Assembly: GCA_934792465.1 (NCBI GenBank)
Contig: CAKVOK010000005.1
Coordinates: 1-64,000 of the forward strand
Direction: 5' to 3'
DNA: 64,000 nucleotides
From: an uncultured Clostridia bacterium
GTDB taxonomy: Bacteria > Bacillota > Clostridia > RUG12999
Both the position numbers and the translations under genes were made by a program. Shown here piece by piece: positions 50,963 through 61,452 of this stretch; within the stretch, counting starts at the first letter, position 1, and every line of letters begins with the position of its first letter. Under the pieces are notes generated by a model, which saw only the letters and a list, made by a program, of their open reading frames with translations, was not told where the DNA came from and ran no database searches.

Positions 50963-53515
50963 CTAATTATCAAATTCTTTATATACTACCATGTATCTCG
51001 GATCCGCATATGATGAGAACACAACAAGTGTAGAGCATTTATCCTGCGCCTTGTCGTAAGATATTATATCCGACACGCTTCCCTGCGTTACTTTCGGAAT
51101 ATCCCCTTTTGTGAGGTCTACAAGCGTTATGGAATATCTTGCTGCATTGAACAGATCTGTAGACGGAGCGGCCGGTTTAGGGTCTGCGCCGTATACAATC
51201 TTAACAAATCCGTCTTCGCATTTCAGTGCTCTGCCGAAGCATGAACGATATTGATTCAGATAATATGTAGGTGATGTGGGGTTTGAGGAAAGATGCCATG
51301 TTTTTTCCTTTGCCTTATAGGCAATCGAAACTGCGATTATTTTTTCTTTACTCAGTTTCAGGAATACGCTGTCGCCCGCTTTGATGTCTGCCGGCAAGGT
51401 ATTTTCTTCTTTTGTGAGATACGTTCTCAATATTCCCTTGTGATAGCCCTCAACCATCTTTACCGGTTCGTTCGCTTCATTCACTGCGCTTGTAATTTTT
51501 TTAATAACCATAAAATCCTGATCGGATTCATCCGCTTCCTGTGCCGAGGACAATTCAAGAGATATATTCACAAGATATTTTGCCACAAGCTTATCGCCGA
51601 TAGCATATGCGTCTATTTTATATCCTTTTTCACCTTGCATACTTGCTCCGGTTATAACGCTATAGTCCTCATCCTTTGCTTCTCCGTCCTCCAATGCCGG
51701 CACATTAAAGACAACCGTTCCGGATTCTATCGGTGCGTTCCCGCTGAAAAGATTCTGCGACGATTTATAATATCCCGAACCCGAAAACGTACGTTTAAGC
51801 GTATATTCGCTTTCTCCCGATTCCGGTGCTTCCGTATATGCGGTATCGATTTCCGTAATCTCATGCTTGGAATTAAGCTTATAGCGAATTAATTGTTTAA
51901 GTTCTCCGCCGTTAGCGTTCTTAACAATATTATATATCTTGTCAGAAGAAATCTTCGGCTGTGAATTAACGGAAACCTTGTCGGCACATTTTATTGTTTC
52001 GACCTGTCCGCTCTGCGTCAATATTTTACATTCCAATCCGCTGTCAATACCTGCATCCTTCATAGCAGCTTTAAAGAGATAGCCGACAAAAAGACCTGTT
52101 TCCTCTGTCCAGATTATTTTCGCAATTTTCCCGAAACAGTTAATATAAAACGTTCCCGTCATTCCCGTTTTAAGACGTTTTGTATCTTCATCTTTCTTGT
52201 TTGCCAAATCATCCGAAAGCGTATATTCCGTTTCGTCGATTGTAATGTTTTTGCCGTCCGTTGCAGTCACCGTTCCCGAAAGTTTATTTTGGCATACTAT
52301 GATTTTCAATACCGCCTTGTCCTCGCTCTCCGCTACGGAACACAGCTTTCCGTATTTAATATCGAGCGCATAAAGAGGATTTCCGTTTTCATCGGTAATG
52401 CTGACTTCTTTATAGCTTTTAATATCATACTTATACGTATTATTCTCATAGTCTGTGATAACATAGTTAATATAATCGAAGTCATTTACAAGTATGTTTT
52501 TAAAATCCCATATAATTACCGTTGAATACGGACTTTCGCCGTTTTCGGACGACAAAATCACATATCCGCTTTCCGGTACAATATCTTCTTTCTTCAAATC
52601 CGGGCAAGCCACACCGTTGTATATGTATGCCGCATTCTCTGCAATTTTTGCGGTTTTGATTCTATCTTCTTCTTCATATTTCAGTGCCGTAAAATCTGCG
52701 CTTACAATATCGCCGTCATATATTTTCAGACTTTCATCTTTCGGCATTGTATAAAGAAGAATCTTATCGTTCGTATCATCATCGTCTTTATAATAATACG
52801 TTACCGTGCTTCCCAAAAAATCCGCAAGTGATTTTGAAGTTTTCATGCTTATGCCGCCTATAACCGCACGGCCTTTCCCGGCTGCCTTTTCGGACGTATA
52901 AAGTCCGGTTGAGCCCGTAGCCGTTACGACACCTGTTTTCTTATATATTTTGTGCAAAACATTCAAAATATTTTCATTGGATTTTTCATATGTAATCGTA
53001 CCGTTATCCGCAATTTCGCCAATCTGCATATACGGTATTTTCAATGAATTTACAAACATTTTTGCGGCGCTTGCGGAGTCAAGCTCATCACCGAACGAAA
53101 GCTTTATTCCGCTGCATATTCCCAGTGATGAAGCCATTGCCATATATCCGCTCACGGATTTATCCTTAGCAAGTGCCTCCTGCTCATATCCGAGCAAGCC
53201 GACAAGAATCCTTGCTGCGGAAGCATACATTATCCCTTTGCTTAAATCACTGTCTTTAAGTTCGCTTAAAAACCCGGTAGTTTCCACTGCCTCTTTTGCG
53301 TCTTCGCTGCTTTGAATTTCGATACCGCCGAGTCTTGCCGCAATCTTCGCAAAATTAAGTTTTGTCATACGCTCAAGCTCATCATTTTCCGCAAAACCCA
53401 AGTCATACAAAAGATTGATGTTTTCATCGGTCTGCACCGTTTCTTCTGCCGTTATCGGCATACATGATAAGCACAGAATGACTGCAAGCATAACAGAAAT
53501 ATATTTTTTTATCAT
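50963..53515 (-). CDS. secreted SLH-like protein with repeated beta modules
   Basis: 850 residues; signal peptide (VMLAVILCLSCMPITA). N-terminal ~170 residues are degenerate SLH domains (LLYDLGFAENDELERMTKLNFAKIAARLG, IMYASAARILVGLLGY). The rest consists of beta modules similar to those in the protein at 35778 and the fragment at 38295: YIYNGVACPDLKKEDIV, NKLSGTVTATDGKNITIDETEY, VEGYHKGILRTYLTKEE. No catalytic motifs. It lies 21 bp upstream of the gene at 49899 and 1 bp after the SLH gene at 53517, so the three are co-transcribed. Confidence 0.7.
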   Translation of the reverse strand: MIKKYISVMLAVILCLSCMPITAEETVQTDENINLLYDLGFAENDELERMTKLNFAKIAARLGGIEIQSSEDAKEAVETTGFLSELKDSDLSKGIMYASAARILVGLLGYEQEALAKDKSVSGYMAMASSLGICSGIKLSFGDELDSASAAKMFVNSLKIPYMQIGEIADNGTITYEKSNENILNVLHKIYKKTGVVTATGSTGLYTSEKAAGKGRAVIGGISMKTSKSLADFLGSTVTYYYKDDDDTNDKILLYTMPKDESLKIYDGDIVSADFTALKYEEEDRIKTAKIAENAAYIYNGVACPDLKKEDIVPESGYVILSSENGESPYSTVIIWDFKNILVNDFDYINYVITDYENNTYKYDIKSYKEVSITDENGNPLYALDIKYGKLCSVAESEDKAVLKIIVCQNKLSGTVTATDGKNITIDETEYTLSDDLANKKDEDTKRLKTGMTGTFYINCFGKIAKIIWTEETGLFVGYLFKAAMKDAGIDSGLECKILTQSGQVETIKCADKVSVNSQPKISSDKIYNIVKNANGGELKQLIRYKLNSKHEITEIDTAYTEAPESGESEYTLKRTFSGSGYYKSSQNLFSGNAPIESGTVVFNVPALEDGEAKDEDYSVITGASMQGEKGYKIDAYAIGDKLVAKYLVNISLELSSAQEADESDQDFMVIKKITSAVNEANEPVKMVEGYHKGILRTYLTKEENTLPADIKAGDSVFLKLSKEKIIAVSIAYKAKEKTWHLSSNPTSPTYYLNQYRSCFGRALKCEDGFVKIVYGADPKPAAPSTDLFNAARYSITLVDLTKGDIPKVTQGSVSDIISYDKAQDKCSTLVVFSSYADPRYMVVYKEFDN

Positions 53516-53516
53516 C

Positions 53517-55193
53517 TTATTTCTCCTCCGTTTGTATTATTCTGTACAGAATAACCGCCGCTTCCGCCCTTGTTGCGCTGCTTTTCGGGTTAAATATACC
53601 ATCACTTCCGTTTATTATTCCGCCATCCGAAAGTTCCCTGACAGCCTCTGCAGCATAATCGGATATTTCTTCGGCGTCCGCAAAATCCACACCCGCACCG
53701 TAGTTCAGCGTTATTTCTTTCAGTTTTATAACACGCATAGCCATGGTGCACAAATCTTCACGGGTTACGGGCATCTCCACACCAAACGTATCCTCTGTTA
53801 TGCCGGTTACAATCCCTTTTTCAACCGCAGCACAAATATACGGGTAATACCATTCGGATTTGCCGCAGTCCGAAAATGCACAGTCTTTATCCGAAGATTC
53901 AATTTCAAAAATATTTACAAGCATTTTTACAAGCTGTTCTCTTGAAATGTTTTGTTCCGGCGAAAATATACCTTTGGAAGTGCCGTCTATATATTTCTTT
54001 TTTGCAAGCGCTTCCACTGCTTCCCTTGCCCATTCATAATCAGTCAAATCATCAAATGTAATTTTATATTCGTCTTCTGCTTTTTTGATTTCTCCGGTGT
54101 TTATTATTGGTACACTTACCGACGGTGTCTTCTTCTCGCCGCCGCCCGAGCTGCCGCCGGAGCTTCCGCCGCCGTTGCTTCCGCCGTTCGAATCTTCCGG
54201 CTTATACTCCGCACTGCGTTTTACAAACGCTTCTTTAATTTGCGAAAGCGATGTATACTCTTTATTGACAAGCACAATATTAAATTTTATCTTATCATCT
54301 TTCGGCATTGAGCAATATTTTTTATATTCATCAACAGTTCCTATACCTATGACGTCCTTATGCTTTTCCAGTTTTTCGATAAGCTCTTCTCTGCCGGACA
54401 CATTTACATCCGCAATTATTCCGCACACATTCATAAGCGCTAAAACCTGTTCATCGCTTAGTATCTCTTCTTTTTCAACGATATTCATAAGCTTCGCCGC
54501 TTCGTCTTTGCGCATTGAATAGTTTCCCGGAATATCTTCCTCATTAAAATAATTTTCCAGCATTTCTTTTGAAACATCAGAATCGTCGATATTACAATAG
54601 AAAACCGACTTTCTGCAAGCAGAAACTATTTCATCATAGCTTAATGTGTTTCCGCCTTTCAGCTTAAGCAGCTTTGAGGCTAATTTCGTAATATCTCCAT
54701 ACCCGGATAAATCCAGTTCAAGGTCACATTTGGAAATTGCCGCTGCCATGCTTTCGGCATCTGCCGCAGAATTGACTGCCTCAATTGCCGCCTGTTTTGT
54801 GTCGTTTCCTATAAGATAATAGTTGAGTTGCCTGTTTGCCGGCTCTGCCGCCGTCTTATCCGCCGACACTGCAAATGTATATTCGCCTCCGGGAAGTGTT
54901 TCATTCCACTTTACCGAAAATGAGAATTTTCCATCCGCATCCGTTTCCGTCTGAACTATTGTATACAGACGTTCCGAAATATTATCGTCATACAATCCTT
55001 CGATGTTATGACCCGGTTTTATCACATAAAGAAGAACCTTTTCTTTTTCCTGTTCCGTACTGCCGTTTACCGAAATCAGATTTTCTTTCTTGTCATAGCC
55101 GACTTGCAGATTGAATGCATTTTCCGCAAAAGCACTGCTCATCAAGAACATACACAATGCGGTGCAAGCAATACTTTTTATTACTTTTTTCAT
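53517..55193 (-). CDS. SLH-anchored surface protein
   Basis: 558 residues from MKKVIKSIACTALCMFLM (AAAGGAG 7 nt upstream). Signal peptide, an N-terminal Ig-like domain (GGEYTFAVSAD), a helical middle (~100-340), a short Ser/Gly linker (GGSNGGGSSGGSSGGG) and three C-terminal SLH domains: FDDLTDYEWAREAVEALAKK, CGKSEWYYPYICAAVEKGIVTGI and FADAEEISDYAAEAVRELSDGGII. The SLH anchor is at the C-terminus, opposite to the other SLH proteins here. Directly downstream of the binding-protein gene; likely presents a polysaccharide-binding module. Confidence 0.85.
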   Translation of the reverse strand: MKKVIKSIACTALCMFLMSSAFAENAFNLQVGYDKKENLISVNGSTEQEKEKVLLYVIKPGHNIEGLYDDNISERLYTIVQTETDADGKFSFSVKWNETLPGGEYTFAVSADKTAAEPANRQLNYYLIGNDTKQAAIEAVNSAADAESMAAAISKCDLELDLSGYGDITKLASKLLKLKGGNTLSYDEIVSACRKSVFYCNIDDSDVSKEMLENYFNEEDIPGNYSMRKDEAAKLMNIVEKEEILSDEQVLALMNVCGIIADVNVSGREELIEKLEKHKDVIGIGTVDEYKKYCSMPKDDKIKFNIVLVNKEYTSLSQIKEAFVKRSAEYKPEDSNGGSNGGGSSGGSSGGGEKKTPSVSVPIINTGEIKKAEDEYKITFDDLTDYEWAREAVEALAKKKYIDGTSKGIFSPEQNISREQLVKMLVNIFEIESSDKDCAFSDCGKSEWYYPYICAAVEKGIVTGITEDTFGVEMPVTREDLCTMAMRVIKLKEITLNYGAGVDFADAEEISDYAAEAVRELSDGGIINGSDGIFNPKSSATRAEAAVILYRIIQTEEK

Positions 55194-55209
55194 GTCATAG
55201 CTCCTTTTT

Positions 55210-56619
55210 TTATTTTGATGCAGCCCATTCGTCATACTGGCGCTGGATTTCTTTTACGATATCCTCAGCTCCCGCCAGTTTAAGCTTTTCTCTGTACTTT
55301 TTAACAAGCTTTTCGGGATCCTGTACGCCGTCCGCTATCTGCTGTTCAAATTCTTCTTTTACGTTTGCGCAGGCACCAACCTGAGTTTTTATATTATCGG
55401 TATTCGGATTGAAGCCCATATACTCCGAACGTGTTGCCGCCTCGTTATATTCTTTCAGTTTTTCGTTTTTCTGTTCGTCATCCGCTTCGAGCAGATATTG
55501 ATTAAAGCAGTTAAAAAATTCCCATCTGTAATTTGCGTTGTCATATCCGCCGTCTTTAATTGTTTTTATCCTGTTATCGGCTATTTTTTCATAATGCTTT
55601 CCCTCAATACCGTATACCATAAGATTTACAAGATGCTTGTCCGTATAAACCTTATTCAAAAATTTCATTACGGTTTCCGGATTCTTTGATGTTCTCGAAA
55701 TCCCCATCAGGGCACCTGTTATGTCGTTTGTTGTGGTTATAGGTGCTGTAACGTCCACCTGTTTCCACTGTATTTTTGCGGACATTTCAACGTCTTTTCC
55801 CGGTTTCAGCGGATATGTCCTTATAAAGAACTTTTCTTCCGCCTGCGCAACAGTTCCTCCCTCAGCCATATATCCTTTTTCATATCTTGCCCTTATCTTC
55901 TTTGCCGCTTCCATATATTCCGGCGTATCAATCATATTTACAACCTTTCCGTCCTTGCTTCCGACATAGAAACCTGTCGGGAACACCGCAGGTTCGAAAA
56001 TCAAATCCGTATCATTGCAACCCACAGCACCTATAACAGGATAAAGCTGCGGTTCGTTTTTCTTAATAACCTCAAGAATCGGATCTAAGTCATCATACGA
56101 TTTAATGCTCTCAAGCTGCTCGGAAAGTCCGTATTTATCGGCAATTTCCTTCTGATAAAGTATACCGTAGTTATGTGCGAATTCCTTGTTTACCGGAACA
56201 GCATATATTTTACCCTTTACTTTAAGTGCGTTGAGTATATCGCTGCCGATTGCTTCTTTTATTCCGCTGCCGTACTTATCGAGCAAATCGTCTATCGGCA
56301 AGAGTGCATTTTTACCTACAAGCGAATTGTACTGGTCGGAAAGATAAAAAATATCAAATTTTTCTCCGCCTGCCGCCATTACGTTTGTTTTTTCCTTTAT
56401 ACCGCCCCAGTCAAGCGGCTTGAACTTAATTGTCGCATTGACGTCATCGGCAATATACTTATTAATTTCTTTTTCCACAGCTTCAACATCAACCTGGTTA
56501 TCTCCGACATAATACCACTCAATCCGGTATTTACCGTCTGCCGCTTCCTTTTTTACGCATCCGCTCATTGTACCTGTCAGCAGCACAAGTGCCGCTATTA
56601 CTGCAACAAATTTTTTCAT
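55210..56619 (-). CDS. sugar ABC transporter substrate-binding lipoprotein (CUT1)
   Basis: 469 residues from MKKFVAVIAALVLLTG (AGGAGG 8 nt upstream). Lipobox TMSGC gives an acylated N-terminal Cys. Extracellular solute-binding family 1 fold; the C-terminal half resembles the DUF3502/LipO type (YRWEFFNCFNQYL). Follows the two permease genes. With the second binding protein at 58532 this locus has two different binding proteins for one permease pair. Confidence 0.85.
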   Translation of the reverse strand: MKKFVAVIAALVLLTGTMSGCVKKEAADGKYRIEWYYVGDNQVDVEAVEKEINKYIADDVNATIKFKPLDWGGIKEKTNVMAAGGEKFDIFYLSDQYNSLVGKNALLPIDDLLDKYGSGIKEAIGSDILNALKVKGKIYAVPVNKEFAHNYGILYQKEIADKYGLSEQLESIKSYDDLDPILEVIKKNEPQLYPVIGAVGCNDTDLIFEPAVFPTGFYVGSKDGKVVNMIDTPEYMEAAKKIRARYEKGYMAEGGTVAQAEEKFFIRTYPLKPGKDVEMSAKIQWKQVDVTAPITTTNDITGALMGISRTSKNPETVMKFLNKVYTDKHLVNLMVYGIEGKHYEKIADNRIKTIKDGGYDNANYRWEFFNCFNQYLLEADDEQKNEKLKEYNEAATRSEYMGFNPNTDNIKTQVGACANVKEEFEQQIADGVQDPEKLVKKYREKLKLAGAEDIVKEIQRQYDEWAASK

Positions 56620-56645
56620 TTTCAAATCCTCCTAATTTATAAATT

Positions 56646-57548
56646 TTATCCTTTAACCGACCCAACCGTAAGTCCCTTTACAATATATTTTTGGAAAAAC
56701 GGGTAGGCAAGTATTATAGGTCCTACAGCCAATGCGCATATCGCCATTCTCGCACCCTCGCGGGGGATTGAAGCCACACCGCTCTGCTGTGCGACTCCTG
56801 CCGAATTAAGCATTTCCTGGAGATTGTTTAATATCTTTTTCAAGTACAGCTGTATATTTGAATATTGTGCTTCCGATGTGAGCATAAACGGCAAGTACCA
56901 ATCGTTCCAATATTGCAGCATCATGAACAACGCTATTGTCGCAAATCCCGGAATAGATATGGGCATTACAATTCTGAAAAATGTCTTAAACTCTCCTGCG
57001 CCGTCTATCCTTGCCGCTTCTATAATTGCGTCCGGTACGGACGATGCATAAAACGTTTTCATTATCATAACGTACCATGCACTGATAAGCGACGGAAGAA
57101 CAAGTGCGGCATATGTATTCTGCAAATGTATCACCTGTGTACAAACCATGTACCACGCAACCATACCGCCGTTGAAAAGCATTGTGAAGAATATAAAGAA
57201 TGTGAATATTCCTCTGTATCTAAACTCCGGTCTTGATATTGCATATGCGTAAAATCCGATAATTATTGTCGAAAGAGCCGTTCCCGAAGCTGTTGCTCCT
57301 ATCGTTACGACATAGGCATGAGCAATAGGCTTTATATTACTTAATATGTACTTATATGCGTCAAAACTCACTATCTTCGGAAACACACGGTAACCTATCG
57401 TATTCAGGCAGGTTTCATCGGTAAATGATATGCCTATTACGAGTGCTATCGGATAAATGCAAATCAGCGAATAAATTATAAAGCATATATTGATTATAAT
57501 ATTTGCAGTATTTGATATTTCGTTTGAATTTAATTTTTTCTTCTTCAT
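56646..57548 (-). CDS. sugar ABC transporter permease, LplC/YtcP type
   Basis: 300 residues, six membrane helices, EAA loop EAARIDGAGEFKTFFRIVMP for docking the ATPase, and a LplC-type ending PFFQKYIVKGLTVGSVKG. Pairs with the LplB-type permease 14 bp upstream. These permeases carry complex oligosaccharides such as rhamnogalacturonan in Bacillus relatives. No ATPase gene in the window; a shared MsmK-type ATPase is likely used. Confidence 0.9.
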   Translation of the reverse strand: MKKKKLNSNEISNTANIIINICFIIYSLICIYPIALVIGISFTDETCLNTIGYRVFPKIVSFDAYKYILSNIKPIAHAYVVTIGATASGTALSTIIIGFYAYAISRPEFRYRGIFTFFIFFTMLFNGGMVAWYMVCTQVIHLQNTYAALVLPSLISAWYVMIMKTFYASSVPDAIIEAARIDGAGEFKTFFRIVMPISIPGFATIALFMMLQYWNDWYLPFMLTSEAQYSNIQLYLKKILNNLQEMLNSAGVAQQSGVASIPREGARMAICALAVGPIILAYPFFQKYIVKGLTVGSVKG

Positions 57549-57562
57549 TTTTGTCCCCCACC

Positions 57563-58507
57563 TTAAAACAATGCTTGTGTACTGTCGAGTTTTTTAACAA
57601 TATAATTTGTCAGAATAACAAGAACGAATCCGACAATCGATTGAAAAAACGCCGCTGCCGCTGACATAGCAACGTCACCGTTCAGCTTAAGCGCATTATA
57701 TACAAACGTATCAAGAACGTTTGTTACGGGCATAAGTGCTCCGCTGCCCATAGGCACATTATAGAACAAGCCGAAATCGGCGTTCATAATTCTGCCGACC
57801 GCAAGTATTGCAAGCATTATAATCGTAGGCTTTATACTCGGTATTACTATTATTTTAATCTGTTTCCATTTGCCTGCGCCGTCTATGGCTGCCGCTTCAT
57901 ACAAGGAATCATCAATTCCCATTATTGCCGCAAAATAAATAACGCTGTTATAACCGCAGGTTTTCCATACGTTTAAGAATATCAAAATTGCCGGCCAATA
58001 TTCAGGCTCCTGATACCAATTTATCGACTTGACTCCTATTGCCTTTAAAAAGCTGCTGTTTAATACGCCAAGCTTAAAATCGAATAATGCAAATGCAAGA
58101 TAACTTATTATAATCCATGAAAGAAAATACGGCAAAAACATAAAGCTTTGATATACTCTCGCCGTTTTGGCATTTCTCAGCTGACTCAAAGCTATTGCGA
58201 ATGCCACCGGAACAGTAGCTCCCGTAAGTATAAACATAAAATTATACGCCAGCGTATTTCTCAGTACGACAAATACGTCCGGATTTTTAAATAAAAACTC
58301 AAAATTGCTCAGTCCCGCCCATTCCATTTCAAAAATATTTTTTGAATAATCCGTAACCTTAAAGGCAAGGATACTTCCGAACATAGGCAGATAATTAAAA
58401 AGTATGAGCAGCACCACTCCCGGAAGCAGCATAAGAAAATATGCTTTGTTGTCCGCTAAATTTCTAAGAAAGCTTTTCTTTTTTGCATAATTACTTTTTT
58501 CCATCAT
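57563..58507 (-). CDS. sugar ABC transporter permease, LplB/YteP type
   Basis: 314 residues, six helices, EAA loop EAAAIDGAGKWKQIKIIVIPSIKPT, N-terminal AYFLMLLPGVVLLILFNYLPMFGSILAFKV typical of LplB-like CUT1 permeases, and the QSIVGFVLVILTNYIVKKLD end. Lies 24 bp after the upstream binding-protein gene. Works with the LplC-type permease as a heterodimer. Confidence 0.9.
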   Translation of the reverse strand: MMEKSNYAKKKSFLRNLADNKAYFLMLLPGVVLLILFNYLPMFGSILAFKVTDYSKNIFEMEWAGLSNFEFLFKNPDVFVVLRNTLAYNFMFILTGATVPVAFAIALSQLRNAKTARVYQSFMFLPYFLSWIIISYLAFALFDFKLGVLNSSFLKAIGVKSINWYQEPEYWPAILIFLNVWKTCGYNSVIYFAAIMGIDDSLYEAAAIDGAGKWKQIKIIVIPSIKPTIIMLAILAVGRIMNADFGLFYNVPMGSGALMPVTNVLDTFVYNALKLNGDVAMSAAAAFFQSIVGFVLVILTNYIVKKLDSTQALF

Positions 58508-58531
58508 TTTTTCATTCCATTTCTTTTTATA

Positions 58532-59767
58532 TTATTCCGGCAGAATCAGTTCTCCGGTTTCCCACATCTTACTGAATATTCTTGTCATTTTCTGCTTGTC
58601 GGTTATAACTCTGTCAAGATTTTCCGCAGAAAATTTTTTATCATACATTTCCATAGACTCCCAGATATTATTTTCTTTCTTTTCGATATTCGGCGGTTCG
58701 GCTATTATATATTTATTATTTTTATACAGTGCATTTTTCATTTCCGTTCCCGTAAGCCAAGCATAAACATTTACGGCCTTTTGGGCGTTTTTCATCTTCA
58801 TAACCGCTCCGGTAAAATATGCGTATCCGGTATTGTCAAATACATATTTGCTGTCCGAAACACTGCTGAAACCGGATATATACACTGCGCCCCAGTCAAA
58901 TCCGATATTCTTGCCGATAAAAAAGCTGACATCACTCGAAGAAGATATTTTCATGGCCGCTTCTCCGTCCGCAAAAAGCTTTTGCGCATTATTGTTATCT
59001 ATCCATTCCGGATTCGGATAATAGCTTTTGTCGTTCTTTATTTTAAAATAAAACTTGGTAAATGCATCTTTAAATATGCTCAAATCTGACTCTCCGGCAT
59101 TTTCAATTTTTTCTCCCACTGCCGGTATGAACGGATATATAAGATTATTATACCAAAACACCACTTCGTTTTTCATCGGCAAAACGATTCCGTATTTATC
59201 ACTTGTATTGCGGACAATTTCGGCAAATTTTGCAACATCTTCCCACGTTTTCGGTTCTTTTGCATTACCGTATTCGTCCACAATACCGCACTTTTTGAAA
59301 ATATCCTTATTATACACGACTCTGTATGCCGAAAGAGTAAGCTTTGCGGCAATCTTTTTTCCCTCGAATGTATAGCAGTCGGTATCTTGCTTTCTCAGCA
59401 TCTGCAGTCCGCCTTCCACAACTTCGATTGGTTTAACCCAATCGTTTTTCAGAAGCTCGCGCATGGAATAAGAATAAGGAAACGACATTATTTCCGGCTC
59501 GCTGTTTGTAGCATACACTATCGAATATAATTTTTCAAATTCATCTTCGTCTATCCCCTTGTATTCAACCTCAACTCCTATATCACTTCCCTCGTTTTCG
59601 TTATACTGTTTCACGATCTTGTCCATCATTCCGCTTATATGGCTGTCTTTCAGCCATACTCTAACCTTTTCTGCTTTTATTTCATTTGAGGTTTTCTTGG
59701 AAATACAGGAAGACGACATCAGCAAAACAGCAGTAATTACTGACAATACAACAAATATTTTCTTCAT
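58532..59767 (-). CDS. second sugar-binding lipoprotein (extracellular solute-binding family 1)
   Basis: 411 residues. Lipobox MSSSC after a short signal. Binding-protein fold: VEYKGIDEDEFEKLYSIVYATNSEPEIMSF, LTLSAYRVVYNKDIFKKCGIVDEYG, KTWEDVAKFAEIV and ADGEAAMKISSSSDVSFFIG. First gene of the transporter operon with its own promoter at 59783-59811. Together with YesMN upstream this is the sensing and uptake head of the locus. Confidence 0.85.
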   Translation of the reverse strand: MKKIFVVLSVITAVLLMSSSCISKKTSNEIKAEKVRVWLKDSHISGMMDKIVKQYNENEGSDIGVEVEYKGIDEDEFEKLYSIVYATNSEPEIMSFPYSYSMRELLKNDWVKPIEVVEGGLQMLRKQDTDCYTFEGKKIAAKLTLSAYRVVYNKDIFKKCGIVDEYGNAKEPKTWEDVAKFAEIVRNTSDKYGIVLPMKNEVVFWYNNLIYPFIPAVGEKIENAGESDLSIFKDAFTKFYFKIKNDKSYYPNPEWIDNNNAQKLFADGEAAMKISSSSDVSFFIGKNIGFDWGAVYISGFSSVSDSKYVFDNTGYAYFTGAVMKMKNAQKAVNVYAWLTGTEMKNALYKNNKYIIAEPPNIEKKENNIWESMEMYDKKFSAENLDRVITDKQKMTRIFSKMWETGELILPE

Positions 59768-59782
59768 ATTTTCACCACCTAT

Positions 59783-59811
59783 ATATTACTATTTTGCATT
59801 AAAAAAGTCAA
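59783..59811 (-). promoter_or_regulatory. promoter of the transporter operon
   Basis: Minus strand TTGACT (59811-59806), 17 nt, TAATAT (59788-59783), about 20 bp before the first binding-protein gene. Lies in the 73-bp gap after the response regulator gene. Probably activated by the YesN-type regulator encoded just upstream; no operator recognised. Confidence 0.65.
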
Positions 59812-59840
59812 TAAACGAATTTCACTTTTCTTGCCATATC

Positions 59841-61409
59841 TTAAGAACGCCCGACAAGCTTCATCTTATATTGTATCGGGCTTATCCCCGTTACCTTTTT
59901 GAATACCTTACTGAAATACGTTGCATTTTCATATCCTATCATTTCCGAAATTTCTCCGATTGAAATATCATTTTCCGCAAGGAGCTCCTTTGCCTTGTTT
60001 ATTCTCACTTCCGTCAGATAATCTATAAAAGATATTCCGATTTGTTTTTTAAACTGCCCCGAAAAATAATTTTCATTTATTGAAAACAGCTCCGATATTT
60101 TGTTTAATGTTATATCCTTGTAATAATTTTCATTTACATACTTTTGCACTTCAAAAATTTTCTTGCTTATGCCATCGCTTACCTGTTGGCTAATCTGTGA
60201 CAAAACATATTCCGCCAGGCGTTTCATATTTTCTTTTAATTGCTCGGCATTTTTATTATTTTCGATCCGTTTCGTATATTTCCCGATTTCTTCGCTGCTT
60301 ATATACTTTTTATCCTTCGCAAAGATCTTTAATCTAAGTATAAAATCTTCCGTCATGATTATTATGCTTTCGGGAGGATATACTCCGGTTTCATATTTTT
60401 CAAACATTTCGTCTATAAGCTTCATACATCCGATATTTGCCCGTTCTATCATAGATACAATCTTTTTATTCATCCGAAACAGCGTTTGCATCTCAAAATT
60501 GCTTTTTGTACCTGACGTAAATATGCCGCTTCCCATTATACTGCTTTTTATAAGCTTCTCGGTTTTTTCATAGGCTCCCTCCGAATTTTCGACACCCGTA
60601 TACTCGTCGCTTATTGCAATTGATATATCCTGCATAATGGAATCTCTTATCTTTTCACGTATTTCCGACATTATATCAACAATGCACCTATCGGATTTCT
60701 GAACAAGAATAATGATATTGTGATTTGCATCAAGCACACCGTATGCATTTACCGACATTTCGTCAAGCATTTCATCAATAATATTTTTAATTCCGTAACA
60801 GACAATATGAGTTTCTCCTCCGCCATACGTCTGCGTATCATTTACGGTTGTATTGGAAATAAGTATAACATACATACTGCCGTCAATATCGAAAGACGGA
60901 CATTGCTGCTTTATAATTTCTTCAATTTCGGTTTTTTCGTATTGCGTTGATGCCGTTATAATCTTGTATACGCCGTTGCCGAATCTGTTGTTTATGCTAA
61001 CGTTAAAAGCCCTCTGCCCCGCAAGTTTTTTCTTTTCCTTTACTTCTTCGGCAATGCGGTCCAATGTAGTATAGAATTTCTCTTTAACGATAGGCTTTAG
61101 AATATATTCCGAAACGTGCTGCCGTATCGCTTCGTGCAGATACTCTTTTTCATCATATCCGCTAAGCAAAATACATTCTATAGCCGATTGATTCTTTCTT
61201 ATCCACTTTATAAGTTCTATACCGTCCATATTGGGCATTTTAATATCCGTAACAACAATATCCGGCGATGCTTCGGTAATCAGTCTCACTGCTTCCTCAC
61301 CGTCGCAAGCGCATCCGCATACCTCATATTCCTCGGAATGTTTTGTTATTATTTTTTTCAGTCCGTTTCTGACAAGCATTTCATCATCAACTATCAGTAT
61401 TTTTATCAT
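59841..61409 (-). CDS. AraC-type response regulator (YesN-like)
   Basis: 522 residues from MIKILIVDDEMLVRNG (GGAG 9 nt upstream). Receiver domain with phospho-Asp in DIVVTDIKMPNMDG, conserved Lys in SEYILKPIV, a ~280-residue linker, and a C-terminal AraC DNA-binding domain (INENYFSGQFKKQIGISFIDYLTEVRINKAKELL and ENATYFSKVFKKVTGISPIQYK). In YesN/LytT-AraC systems this activates the neighbouring sugar locus. Seven bp after the sensor kinase gene. Confidence 0.92.
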   Translation of the reverse strand: MIKILIVDDEMLVRNGLKKIITKHSEEYEVCGCACDGEEAVRLITEASPDIVVTDIKMPNMDGIELIKWIRKNQSAIECILLSGYDEKEYLHEAIRQHVSEYILKPIVKEKFYTTLDRIAEEVKEKKKLAGQRAFNVSINNRFGNGVYKIITASTQYEKTEIEEIIKQQCPSFDIDGSMYVILISNTTVNDTQTYGGGETHIVCYGIKNIIDEMLDEMSVNAYGVLDANHNIIILVQKSDRCIVDIMSEIREKIRDSIMQDISIAISDEYTGVENSEGAYEKTEKLIKSSIMGSGIFTSGTKSNFEMQTLFRMNKKIVSMIERANIGCMKLIDEMFEKYETGVYPPESIIIMTEDFILRLKIFAKDKKYISSEEIGKYTKRIENNKNAEQLKENMKRLAEYVLSQISQQVSDGISKKIFEVQKYVNENYYKDITLNKISELFSINENYFSGQFKKQIGISFIDYLTEVRINKAKELLAENDISIGEISEMIGYENATYFSKVFKKVTGISPIQYKMKLVGRS

Positions 61410-61452
61410 AATGTCTATCTCCATTCCGCCGGTCTGCACCGACACAAACAGT

